A DNA stretch of 64,000 nucleotides from Limosilactobacillus alvi (lineage in GTDB: Bacteria > Bacillota > Bacilli > Lactobacillales > Lactobacillaceae), in the NCBI RefSeq assembly GCF_016900115.1, contig NZ_JACJJQ010000001.1, positions 1 through 64,000 of the forward strand. Reading direction: 5' to 3'. Of this stretch, positions 8,908 to 16,778 are shown piece by piece. Below the pieces are notes generated by a model. That model saw only the letters and a program-made list of their open reading frames with translations. It was not told where the DNA came from and did not search any database. A program made the position numbers and the translations under genes. How positions within the stretch are numbered: position 1 is the stretch's first letter; each line of letters begins with the position of its first letter.

Positions 8908-9206
8908 TATAAGCTCATATCAAGCTAAAGAGGATCGTACCAAGAAGAGAATGTCCATTTAACTACTGCTCCGGCAGAGCTATAAAAATGAATTTGATTC
9001 TATAACCAAAAGCCACCAATTAAGATTGAGTAGCCAAATTATCGTTAGTAGTTTACTGCTTCCGATAAGACCTCGCTATGAAATCACCCTGCTAAACATT
9101 GGTGTAAAATGGCCGTTCAAAGTTGGGGCGACTACGTTGCAACCTTTTAGATTGGTGGCTGTCTTTCATCCTTAAAACTTAGACTACCTACCAGATTCAG
9201 CGGCCC
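8908..9206. other. Gene-free stretch between repeat A and the EAL gene
   Basis: No ribosome site with a plausible reading frame is visible. The main structure is a 10-bp inverted repeat: AGCCACCAAT near 9011-9020 and its complement ATTGGTGGCT near 9152-9161, separated by about 130 bases. This could be a remnant of a mobile or RNA element. I cannot assign it. Confidence 0.4.
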
Positions 9207-9920
9207 TTACTTTCTCTCTAGTAGCTTTTTTAATGGCATTGGTCGTTGCCAGAGAAAACCTTGTTGAAGAGTACAGCCCCGCTTTACTAATTGTTGAGCT
9301 GTTAAACGGTCTTCCATCCCCTCAACTACCAACTCTAATTCGCGGGAACTAGCTAGTTCATACCATGCATGAGCAAAATGGAGCATATTTAAATGATCCC
9401 GATTTTGGAAAATTAATAAAGAGAACTTAATCCGATCTAAGTATGGTGAGTTGTTAATCACCGTTTGTAAACTATTGTAGCCGGATCCAACATCATCCAA
9501 ACTAATCCGAAAACCATGATCCTGAATCCGCGCTAACAAACTGGCAAACTGCGCAGTATCCTCAGCTTGGAAGTTGTTCCGCTCAGTAATTTCAATACTG
9601 ACATTTGAAATTGTCCGCCGTAAGGCCGTTAAATATCGCCAAACATCTTGATACTTAAATTGCCATGGATCAAGATTAACATTTACCATGATTTCTGGTC
9701 GAGTTTGGGCTAAGATTGCTAAATTAGCTAACAACCACTCCCGCAACTCGTGCCGAGTTCGACGATTACCAGTTAAAGCAATAATTTCATGGGTCTCCAG
9801 TGGTCGTCCACCCCGATGCCGCAATAAGATCTCATAATCCTTAACCGTGTACTCTTGCAAGCTTCGCACTGCATAGATTGGTTGACAATACACTTCCAGC
9901 TGATCTGTTAATTGCGCCAT
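9207..9920 (-). CDS. EAL-domain cyclic-di-GMP phosphodiesterase-like protein
   Basis: A stand-alone 237-residue EAL domain with no sensor or membrane segment. The residues needed for Mg-dependent hydrolysis are in place: E30 in EILLR, N82 in NVNLD, E110 in IEITER, D142 and D143 in LDDVGSG, K165 in RIKFS, E200 in VVEG and Q220 in QQGF. Loop 6 reads DDVGSGYN instead of DDFGAGYS, a mild divergence. It is the last gene of the exosortase-G cluster, 17 bases after the PTPS-like gene, so it may tune the polymer or surface machinery encoded upstream. No GGDEF protein is in the window. It could be an enzyme or a c-di-GMP receptor. Confidence 0.82.
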   Translation of the reverse strand: MAQLTDQLEVYCQPIYAVRSLQEYTVKDYEILLRHRGGRPLETHEIIALTGNRRTRHELREWLLANLAILAQTRPEIMVNVNLDPWQFKYQDVWRYLTALRRTISNVSIEITERNNFQAEDTAQFASLLARIQDHGFRISLDDVGSGYNSLQTVINNSPYLDRIKFSLLIFQNRDHLNMLHFAHAWYELASSRELELVVEGMEDRLTAQQLVKRGCTLQQGFLWQRPMPLKKLLERK

Positions 9921-9937
9921 TTATTTTCCTCCCAAGG

Positions 9938-10312
9938 CTACTTTTCTCGAACAAGAAAAAAGCGAGTTGGCGACTCACCAACTTCTAACTGTGTTAATGA
10001 ACATTTGACACTGGCCAATTGACTATCAATTTGGTCAAAAAAGACATCCCCGATATTTTCCAACGATGGATTTTTCTTATCAAACGGAGGAATTTCATTC
10101 AAAAACCGTCCTTGCAGGGGTTCAATCACCCGTTGAATGGCATCCTCAATATCATTAAAACGGATGAAAGCTTGATCATCAAGTTTTTTAACTTCACAAA
10201 TCAATTCCCAAGTGTGCGGATGAGCTTCCCCAATGTTATTATCCCACCGCATAGCATGACTTGCGTTGAGGTAAAACCGTAACCGGTAACGGTGTTGTTT
10301 TTGTTTTGACAT
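9938..10312 (-). CDS. 6-pyruvoyl-tetrahydropterin synthase-related protein (XrtG-associated)
   Basis: A 124-residue protein of the PTPS/QueD fold. ASHAMRW near residue 18 and HPHTWELICEV near residue 31 supply the three histidines that bind zinc in the family, and the C-terminal part carries a conserved Glu in EVGES. In Firmicutes a specific PTPS-like subfamily travels with exosortase XrtG and its glycosyltransferase, and the neighbours here match that set. A role in queuosine or pterin synthesis is unlikely, because no que or fol genes are near. The actual substrate is unknown. Confidence 0.75.
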   Translation of the reverse strand: MSKQKQHRYRLRFYLNASHAMRWDNNIGEAHPHTWELICEVKKLDDQAFIRFNDIEDAIQRVIEPLQGRFLNEIPPFDKKNPSLENIGDVFFDQIDSQLASVKCSLTQLEVGESPTRFFLVREK

Positions 10313-10332
10313 TTTATCTTTCTTCCTTCATT

Positions 10333-11667
10333 TTAATCTTCTTTTTCCTCATGATACCTAACTTTCTTTAAATCTCGCCTAAGGACTTGCTTGATGGCGT
10401 GGCCTTCCTTATTCAAATTCAAAGCCGTCCACTTAGCAGGTGCTAGCATTGCATTGATTACTCCCATAACCCGGAAAAAGCTGATGACAAAGTTATATCC
10501 CGGTATCGTGAAAATCAGCCACCAGTGGTTCCGAGCATACGCTTGTTCCTCAGGTTTAAAGGCTAAGTACTTTAAAACATTGCTAAAATTCAAGGCAGCG
10601 ATGAACAGATACAAAATGTACATCGCAATTACCGAGTATAGCAACATTACCGGTGAATAACCAAACGGCACTAAAACTAGCATGGCAAAGAGCCAAATCA
10701 CCTTTAGAAAGGATACGGTGTGGTCAACAATTAATCGACGAACTAAGAAATTCTTCCAAATCTCTTTAAGGTTCAAATGATTTCCCATAAAATGCCGAAC
10801 CACTTCGATTTCCCCCCGTTGCCACCGTTGACGTTGGACGTATAACTCATTCCAACCATCCGCTGGTTCAACATAAAAAATCGCATTCGGACAGAGGGCC
10901 ACCCGGCCTTTAAGGTAGTACCGGACTTGGAAAGTCATATCGGTATCTTCGCCCACCGTATCAACATTATACAGGCGTGACTGCATCAAAGCAGCGCGTC
11001 GAAAGGCCGAAAAAGCTCCCGACATGGTAAAAATTTGATCGTCCTTTGATTCAACCGTCCGTCCCGCTAAGAAGGCAATTGCGTATTCAAGATATTCGTT
11101 AAGGTGAATTAAGCGGTGGTTTGGATCTTGCTTAATCAAAAACTTATTACTTAAAATCGTCCCCGTTTGAGCTTGGGCTTCCGGATGGGCCACAAAGTTT
11201 TGCACAATATTCATCAAGGCATGTGGTTCGAGCGTCCCATCGCTGTCCATCGTAATTACATAGTCCCCAGTACTAGCATAGATCGCCGTATTCAAAGCCC
11301 GGGCTTTTCCTTGTTCTGCATCTAACCACTGAAGCTGAAGTTCCTTTAGTTCACTTTGGGCCCGTTGGAACACTTGACGACTTTTATCCCGACTCTTATT
11401 GTTAGCACAAATAACATTAATTAATTCATTCGGATAAGTCGACTCGGCAATTGACCGCAAACAATTTTCCAGTGTATTAGCCGAATTATAAATTGGAATT
11501 AAGATTGTAATCCGTGGCATTCGCCCCGGAAGCTTCCCAGTTGGGACTTTAGTTGGGCGAAAATGATTCCAAAACCAAGCCCGGACCGCTGGAATTAACT
11601 CAAAAATTGCCGGAATAATTAACCAGGTTGACCAAAACCCCATCTGGATAAACATGTCACGCAACAT
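10333..11667 (-). CDS. Processive family-2 glycosyltransferase (XrtG-associated)
   Basis: A 444-residue membrane glycosyltransferase. A hydrophobic segment at residues 8-30 precedes a GT-A domain with ITILIPIYNSANTLE, DxD-like DSDG near residue 140 and QRQRWQRGE near 275. The Q-x-x-R-W box marks processive BcsA-type synthases. Several C-terminal membrane segments follow. The protein fits the exosortase-G-associated glycosyltransferase family and probably polymerises or transfers sugar onto the exported partner. No PilZ domain is visible. The ATG follows GGAGG by 9 bases, and that site overlaps the xrtG stop, so translation is coupled. Confidence 0.85.
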   Translation of the reverse strand: MLRDMFIQMGFWSTWLIIPAIFELIPAVRAWFWNHFRPTKVPTGKLPGRMPRITILIPIYNSANTLENCLRSIAESTYPNELINVICANNKSRDKSRQVFQRAQSELKELQLQWLDAEQGKARALNTAIYASTGDYVITMDSDGTLEPHALMNIVQNFVAHPEAQAQTGTILSNKFLIKQDPNHRLIHLNEYLEYAIAFLAGRTVESKDDQIFTMSGAFSAFRRAALMQSRLYNVDTVGEDTDMTFQVRYYLKGRVALCPNAIFYVEPADGWNELYVQRQRWQRGEIEVVRHFMGNHLNLKEIWKNFLVRRLIVDHTVSFLKVIWLFAMLVLVPFGYSPVMLLYSVIAMYILYLFIAALNFSNVLKYLAFKPEEQAYARNHWWLIFTIPGYNFVISFFRVMGVINAMLAPAKWTALNLNKEGHAIKQVLRRDLKKVRYHEEKED

Positions 11668-11669
11668 AC

Positions 11670-12260
11670 CTACTTACCTCCATAGTTAAAGCGAGAACCG
11701 GCTTGATCAAACTGAACCCGTGTAAAGACGTTGTAGTAGAGAATAATTACAAGCACATAGAAAATAATCCGCCCCAAGACCGAGTGAACAATAAAGAAGG
11801 CCCCACTTCCAGCATAATACAAGATGGAAGCAATTAAGGCTAAGCGGAAAACGTTCGCTAAGAAAATCCACCCGGTTCCCATAAAGGTCAATTTAATCTT
11901 TTGGTCCCGGTCATACATTGGGTAGAACCATAAGAGACTTAAGTAAGCAATGGTTTCAATAATCCCTGAACACTCATAATCAACAAAGAGCAACACGAGG
12001 CCATGCGCATTTTTAATACTGATCATCCCGTTAAGGTAGGAACTGGTATAGAGACCCGTTAAGTCGCCCCACCAACCAGTAACCTGGGTCACGACTGCCG
12101 ACAAAAGCCAAACAAAGTAAGCCCGGGCAGAAAAGGCCATGATTAAGAAGAGGCCAATACTACCGAGCCAAAAGTGAATTGCTTGTAAGTGCGCCCGGTT
12201 AACGACCGAAAGCAAATAAAGCCAAACTATCGTCCCTAGAATAATCCATCCATTAATCAT
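11670..12260 (-). CDS. xrtG: Exosortase family protein XrtG
   Basis: A 196-residue integral membrane protein with about seven hydrophobic segments. The exosortase catalytic residues are in the expected order: cysteine 97 in DYECSGI, arginine 139 in NVFRLALI and histidine 159 in IVHSVLGR. Exosortases are membrane cysteine proteases or transpeptidases that recognise a C-terminal sorting signal of motif, membrane helix and basic tail. XrtG is the Gram-positive type. Its start overlaps the upstream gene's stop by 4 bases (ATGA). The likely substrate is the 14.0-14.9 kb protein with a C-terminal helix and basic tail. Confidence 0.85.
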   Translation of the reverse strand: MINGWIILGTIVWLYLLSVVNRAHLQAIHFWLGSIGLFLIMAFSARAYFVWLLSAVVTQVTGWWGDLTGLYTSSYLNGMISIKNAHGLVLLFVDYECSGIIETIAYLSLLWFYPMYDRDQKIKLTFMGTGWIFLANVFRLALIASILYYAGSGAFFIVHSVLGRIIFYVLVIILYYNVFTRVQFDQAGSRFNYGGK

Positions 12261-13795
12261 TTTGCTTCACGCTCCTTCCGTAGCCCAGTTACAACTAACA
12301 GGCGAGCAATTTGTTGCTTGGCAGCTGGTAACAGGAGCGCCCCTAAAATCAACATTTCCGGTAAAACTTGAATTAAATAACGACTTCGGCCCCCTTCAAA
12401 TAGAAGCAAGAAGGCATAGGTTCCTAAAATTGTTAGTCGGAAGCCATTTACCATAACCCCCTTTTCCTGCCAACCAGCAACTAGAACAATTAACAAGGCA
12501 ACCCAAGCAATTTGGGCAACAAAACGGAAAGTTGCAACGTTAGCCCCCTTTGGATAAAGGAAAGTCTGAAAGAGCCAGCGCCAATCTGAAGATGGTTTAC
12601 CGGCATGCATAAAGGTTCCTTCTCCTAACCAACCAAAGGTCCCATCTGCCGTATTGTAACCTTGCTTTTGTATTAAGAACCAAAGGTGACCCCAGAAACC
12701 ATCTTCTTGTAAGTGTTGCTTTAGCATCTTCTTAGAATAGGCAACCTTATCAGCCCGCTTGGGTAACTTTGCCATTGCAAGCGCTTCTTTTGTACTATAT
12801 TCTCCCCGGGGTTGACTTTGGCCAATACTTAAGAAGTGAATAGCTGGGACTTCAAGCTCCCGGTTAATCTTAATAAAGGATTGATGATCTTGGTAAGCTA
12901 CTCCTTGACGGTAGGTTGCATAACCACTCCCCGCCAAAAGTAGCATTAACCAAATGCCCATTCCCAGCCGCTGCCAGGTTAAGTGCCGACAACTAGCAAT
13001 TATAGCTACAGCCCCGATTCCAATTACCAAAATGATCCCCGATGGCTTCATGAAATAAGTCAAACTCATTCCAACTCCGGCAATCAAGGCAAAGAGACTT
13101 CGCCACCAAATTGCCCATTTCTTAGCGGCACCAACTAAACCAACGAGGGTTAATGAAACCAACGGTAAAACCCAGGTATCGGTATAAGGCACGATAATAC
13201 TCGGGAACAACAATAATCCAAATCCTTGGAGGTACCACATCGTCTTAATTTGTTGCGGATTAATTAGGGCGATCGTCACTACATTTAATAAAGCCGCAAT
13301 ATCAACAAAAACTAAAGTTGCCCAGTCAAGAGTCAGCCAGCTCGTACTCCCCAAGAGTTTTGAGACGCCCACTTCCGCCAAGAGTAACGGCAAGTTATTT
13401 GTGTTTTGGCTAAAGTATCCCCGTTGATTAATCCCAGTTGGATCGACAAGGGCCTGGTGAACCATGTAAGCGTCAAAGCCAATCGTTGGGTGGGTAGCTA
13501 AAATCAATCCCCCTTGAACTATCAATACCAAAAAACCAAATAAGAGCATCCCCCACCAACCAGTTTTTTGGCGATACCAATTAATTCCCCGGCGGATTGG
13601 ATTATCCGTAATTAAAATCACTACTAATAGACATAGAGCCGCTAACATTACCAAGGTGACCCAGGTAGTCGTCTCAGCCGCTAATAAAAAATTTTGTGAA
13701 AGTAGCGCATAGTATAACGTTAACCCCGTCAACAGGAAAAAGGCCCCCGTGATTAGCCGTCGGACGCCTCGCCAAATATGATCACTTAATCGCAT
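12257..13795 (-). CDS. Polytopic membrane protein of the XrtG locus
   Basis: A 512-residue protein with roughly 12 membrane segments. A large loop after the third segment holds HPTIGFDAYMVHQALVD, with an acidic residue where PMT/GT39-like lipid-sugar transferases have their catalytic Asp, and a soluble loop spans about residues 300-390. This matches the conserved XrtG-associated integral membrane family of unknown function. By analogy with GT39-type enzymes it may move or transfer lipid-linked sugars, but that is inference. Its stop overlaps the xrtG start. Confidence 0.7.
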   Translation of the reverse strand: MRLSDHIWRGVRRLITGAFFLLTGLTLYYALLSQNFLLAAETTTWVTLVMLAALCLLVVILITDNPIRRGINWYRQKTGWWGMLLFGFLVLIVQGGLILATHPTIGFDAYMVHQALVDPTGINQRGYFSQNTNNLPLLLAEVGVSKLLGSTSWLTLDWATLVFVDIAALLNVVTIALINPQQIKTMWYLQGFGLLLFPSIIVPYTDTWVLPLVSLTLVGLVGAAKKWAIWWRSLFALIAGVGMSLTYFMKPSGIILVIGIGAVAIIASCRHLTWQRLGMGIWLMLLLAGSGYATYRQGVAYQDHQSFIKINRELEVPAIHFLSIGQSQPRGEYSTKEALAMAKLPKRADKVAYSKKMLKQHLQEDGFWGHLWFLIQKQGYNTADGTFGWLGEGTFMHAGKPSSDWRWLFQTFLYPKGANVATFRFVAQIAWVALLIVLVAGWQEKGVMVNGFRLTILGTYAFLLLFEGGRSRYLIQVLPEMLILGALLLPAAKQQIARLLVVTGLRKEREAK

Positions 13796-14047
13796 CTATC
13801 TCTCCCTTTTGTAATCCCCAATATTTCTACCATTTAAAAATTCCATTATCAGTTCTAGCTAAAATAACCACCATTATCAATTGGTAACCGTGGCCAGCGC
13901 TAGAACCTTTGCATTTAATTTCAATGGAGCAGTTGCTAAAGCTCCACCTACTTTCCCAATCGCTATCTGAACTGTGAAGGCTAATGATGCAGTTCGATTT
14001 TTATCTAGCGATACGATCTCTCCATTTCTGGCCGCTTTCTTCGTTCA
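13796..14047 (-). other. Intergenic gap in the XrtG cluster with a possible frameshifted small ORF
   Basis: A 250-base break inside an otherwise tight cluster. On the minus strand an ATG overlaps the stop of the surface-protein gene (TAATG at 14050-14046), a typical coupling arrangement, but it opens only 15 codons before TAA. In the +1 frame an open stretch of about 40 more codons continues (KNRTASLAF...ALATVTN). The region also has an 8-bp inverted repeat, GTTCTAGC/GCTAGAAC, with an inner CCAC/GTGG stem. Either a small gene with an indel or a structured leader for the downstream genes would fit. Neither is proven. Confidence 0.3.
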
Positions 14048-14875
14048 TTACAAGGTAACCAACTCATGTTTCCGTTGTTTCCGTTGCCAGAAGAAAATAC
14101 CACTGCTACCGATTCCGATGCTTAGGATTGCCATTACAACTAGAAAGTATGGACCAGTACTTGAACCAACTTTAGTAATTCCCTGACCGTCATTCAATTG
14201 CCCGGGCTGATTAAAATTCCATTTAGTTGACTGATTGGTTTTAACCCCATATTTTCCTAATGCTAGGTACGGAACGGCAAAGGTCATCTCCTGAATACCA
14301 TTTGAACCTTCATAAACATAGGCCCCGTTCTTAATCGTATTGGTATAGTAATTATTACCGTTCAAATCAACAACTTGGACGTCAACGTATACCCCTTTTC
14401 CCCGATTTAGCCCCCATGGGTTAAAGATCGTACCGGTTTGAGGATCCAGGAGATTAATCGAAAATGATTCCCCATTAACCTTAATGATGTAGTCATTTGG
14501 TTGTATCTTCACATATCCACCTTGAGCCCCGACCTTATTTGGATCCTGCATCCGGACCCAACCATATACGTTCCGATCGTCAGTCGTAAAACGAGCTTGG
14601 TGGAGATTAAAGTTATCATAACTTTTGTGCCAGTCGTCAATCGGATAGTTCTTCCAGTCACTAAAATGGTTTAACCGGATTAAATCATCTTGGTGGGCTT
14701 TAAACTCCCCTGTCCGATTATTCCATTTTCCAATATCTTCTCCCCATCTTTCGCCAACTTGAAGGGTGCTGTAGAAATGAGCGGAGGCTGCGGAAACTTT
14801 AATTATATTAAAATAACAACTTCCCCCAAAAATAACGCCGAATAAAAGTAATATTTTAACTGTTTTCTTAATCAT
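14048..14875 (-). CDS. Exported surface protein with Firmicu-CTERM-like sorting tail (putative XrtG substrate)
   Basis: A 275-residue protein. The N-terminus is a signal peptide (MIKKTVKILLLFG and a hydrophobic run, cleavage near SAASA). The body is a beta-rich domain with many aromatic and Asn residues. The C-terminus ends in GSSTGP, a single hydrophobic helix (about residues 240-262) and the basic tail RKQRKHE. This motif-helix-basic-tail layout is that of exosortase sorting signals, and the gene heads the xrtG cluster. I chose ATG at 14875 because it begins the signal peptide. A TTG at 14908 with a weak upstream AGGGA is an alternative. Confidence 0.72.
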   Translation of the reverse strand: MIKKTVKILLLFGVIFGGSCYFNIIKVSAASAHFYSTLQVGERWGEDIGKWNNRTGEFKAHQDDLIRLNHFSDWKNYPIDDWHKSYDNFNLHQARFTTDDRNVYGWVRMQDPNKVGAQGGYVKIQPNDYIIKVNGESFSINLLDPQTGTIFNPWGLNRGKGVYVDVQVVDLNGNNYYTNTIKNGAYVYEGSNGIQEMTFAVPYLALGKYGVKTNQSTKWNFNQPGQLNDGQGITKVGSSTGPYFLVVMAILSIGIGSSGIFFWQRKQRKHELVTL

Positions 14876-15269
14876 GATTTCAAAATCATCCCAATATAGT
14901 ATTTCCAATCCAGTGATCCCTAAATTTTAAATATCCAAACTAACCACTACTTTGTTTTGACCACGCTGACTCCATTATGAATGCCATTTGCTTAACTCCC
15001 GGCGAAAAGGAAAGCGTTAACTGTTCCCCTTACCGAAAAAAGGCTTTGCTAGTAATCAATCTGCCAAACCCTTTTACTTACTTTATTAAATCTTACAAAT
15101 CGATTATTTAATACCTCGTAATTTTAATTTTTTTATCAAACGATTGTCAACACTCTCACGTATTTGGTTTCAAAACTGGTTAAATTCACCGGTACTTGAT
15201 AAATTAAGCTTTGAGGGAAACTAACTCTCCGTTCAATATCTATACTTAAAAAAATTAAGGATATATATT
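14876..15269. other. Gene-free upstream region of the XrtG cluster
   Basis: About 400 AT-rich bases without a supported gene. It must hold the promoter for the leftward exosortase-G cluster, but I do not see a clear -35/-10 pair. No c-di-GMP riboswitch core was recognisable, although the cluster ends in an EAL gene. Confidence 0.5.
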
Positions 15270-15305
15270 AAAAAAGCAAACCAGTTATAAACCGATCTGC
15301 TTTTC
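15270..15305 (-). terminator. Imperfect terminator downstream of rbsK
   Basis: AAAAAGCA...TGCTTTT with a partly paired inner stem (AACCAGTT/AACCGATC region), lying after the small ORF that follows rbsK. A and T tracts on both sides would allow bidirectional use. Confidence 0.5.
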
Positions 15306-15321
15306 TCGCGAACTTAAATTG

Positions 15322-15399
15322 TTACTTTTTTTTGCGAAATTTAACCGTTACATACGAAGAAATTGCAAAAACGACAATAAAAATTAAAAGATAAATCAT
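15322..15399 (-). CDS. Possible 25-residue membrane peptide downstream of rbsK
   Basis: A short frame starting ATG at 15399, 27 bases after the rbsK stop. It encodes an uninterrupted hydrophobic helix (MIYLLIFIVVFAISSY) followed by a basic end (KFRKKK). The layout is that of small single-pass membrane peptides, including some type I toxins and regulatory peptides. The ribosome site is weak (CAAGAAAA). The frame is followed directly by a terminator hairpin, so it would be the last gene of the rbsK transcript. It could also be chance in an AT-rich gap. Confidence 0.35.
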   Translation of the reverse strand: MIYLLIFIVVFAISSYVTVKFRKKK

Positions 15400-15426
15400 T
15401 TTTCTTGAATTTCTGATATCAATCGA

Positions 15427-16347
15427 TTAATCATTAAGTGCTGCTTGAACTTCACTCGCCGTTGGAATTGATGGCATAGCCCCCATCCGTTGAACGGTCA
15501 AACTGGAAGCCCGTTGAGCGTATACCAAGGCATCAGCAACATTACTCAAATCCTTCCTCAATTGGGAAGTCAAGGCCCCAATAAAGGTATCACCGGCCGC
15601 CGTGGTATCAATCGCTTTAACTTTAAAGGCCGGAACGATACCATGGCCGTGTGGTGTTGAATAAAATACCCCTCGAGAACCCAAAGTGATTAAGAGGTTA
15701 GCAACGCCGTGATCCTTAAAGTATTCAGCCGTCTTAAGCATTGCTTCTTCACTATCAACGGCAATCCCCGTCAAAACTTCACTTTCGGATTCATTTGGAA
15801 TTACCACGTCCGTAACTGCCAAGAGTTCCGGTAAAATTTCCTTTGCTGGTGCTGGGTTTAAAATCGTAACTACCCCGTGTTCCTTTGCTAATTTGAAAGC
15901 CGCTGCCGTAACCGCTTGTGGCGTTTCAAATTGGGCAATTAAAAAGTCCACCTTTTCAAGGAGATCTTCTGTCCCGGCCAAAAGGCTTTCATCCATTCCA
16001 AAGTTCGCCCCGGGGTAGACCATAATATCATTTTGCCCGTTTGCATCTAGGGTAATAACAGCCGCCCCAGTTCCATGTCGTGGATCATTCTTTAGGAACT
16101 TAGTATCAATACCATCTTCTTGAAGGGCTTCACGCATAAACTTTCCTTCATTATCTTCGCCAACCATCCCAATAAAGGAAAGTTGCGCTCCAGAACGCGC
16201 CGCTGCTACCGCTTGGTTAGCACCCTTACCACCTGGAGCGGAACTCTTATCGTTAGCTGAGATTGTCTCCCCAGGTTGTGGGAACCGGGTAACATGGTAA
16301 GTAGTATCAACATTAATGCTTCCTAAAACGGCGATTCGATTGGTCAT
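15427..16347 (-). CDS. rbsK: Ribokinase
   Basis: Phosphorylates D-ribose to ribose 5-phosphate using ATP. The 306-residue PfkB-family protein shows GSINVDTTYHV at residues 9-19, the signature GGKGANQAVAAARSG near 39-53, and DTTAAGDTFIGAL near 248-260 with the catalytic aspartate and anion hole. No ribose transporter or RbsD is beside it. Its control region carries a cre-like site overlapping the -35 and a LacI-type palindrome, fitting ribose induction and catabolite repression. It may help recycle ribose released by the nucleoside hydrolase encoded at 31 kb. Confidence 0.95.
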   Translation of the reverse strand: MTNRIAVLGSINVDTTYHVTRFPQPGETISANDKSSAPGGKGANQAVAAARSGAQLSFIGMVGEDNEGKFMREALQEDGIDTKFLKNDPRHGTGAAVITLDANGQNDIMVYPGANFGMDESLLAGTEDLLEKVDFLIAQFETPQAVTAAAFKLAKEHGVVTILNPAPAKEILPELLAVTDVVIPNESESEVLTGIAVDSEEAMLKTAEYFKDHGVANLLITLGSRGVFYSTPHGHGIVPAFKVKAIDTTAAGDTFIGALTSQLRKDLSNVADALVYAQRASSLTVQRMGAMPSIPTASEVQAALND

Positions 16348-16374
16348 GATTTTCCTCCTGCAGTTGGCTTCTAA

Positions 16375-16443
16375 CGTAAAAGGTTTTACGAATATTTCAC
16401 TTTAAAAGATACCATGATCTCGCCCCACTCGCAAGCGCTTTAC
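16375..16443 (-). promoter_or_regulatory. rbsK promoter with cre-like site and LacI-type operator
   Basis: Leftward -35 TTGCGA (16429-16434) and -10 TATCTT (16406-16411) are 17 bp apart. A cre-like AAGCGCTT core (about 16431-16443) overlaps the -35. CGTAAAAGGTTTTACG at 16375-16390 is palindromic apart from its two central bases and lies between the -10 and the ribosome site, where a LacI-family repressor such as RbsR would block transcription. Confidence 0.65.
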
Positions 16444-16454
16444 CAAGTTTTATT

Positions 16455-16778
16455 TTACTTTTCTTCAGCTAGCTTCCGATTTAAGTAGTGGGCAAGCTTT
16501 TCTTTGGGGTAAATACCGGTCACTTTTTCCTTGGCAACTCCATCTTTAAAGAGAACTAAGCTTGGAATACTCATCACCTTATAGCGTTGAGGAATCGTCT
16601 CGCTCTGTTCAACATCGAACTGTACAAACTTTATCCGATCCCCAAATTCCTGTTCTAACTGTTCAAGAACGGGCGCCATGATCTTACACGGTCCACACCA
16701 ATCAGCCCAAAAATCAACAAGGGTCATTGGTCCACCCAATTGTTCATCAAAATTTGCTGGTGTTGCTTCAATTGCCAT
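16455..16778 (-). CDS. trxA: Thioredoxin
   Basis: A 107-residue cytosolic disulfide reductase with the active site WCGPCK at residues 27-32, the conserved FDVEQ and the cis-proline in MSIPSLVLF. The ATG directly abuts the TerC-family gene's stop, with the AAAGGAG site inside that gene, so the two are translationally coupled. It probably supplies electrons to ribonucleotide reductase, peroxidases and possibly the thioredoxin-dependent arsenate reductase at 53.7 kb. Confidence 0.96.
   Translation of the reverse strand: MAIEATPANFDEQLGGPMTLVDFWADWCGPCKIMAPVLEQLEQEFGDRIKFVQFDVEQSETIPQRYKVMSIPSLVLFKDGVAKEKVTGIYPKEKLAHYLNRKLAEEK

Noticed and set aside
14876-15269. c-di-GMP riboswitch upstream of the exosortase cluster
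   Set aside because: I looked for the conserved core because of the EAL gene and did not find it.
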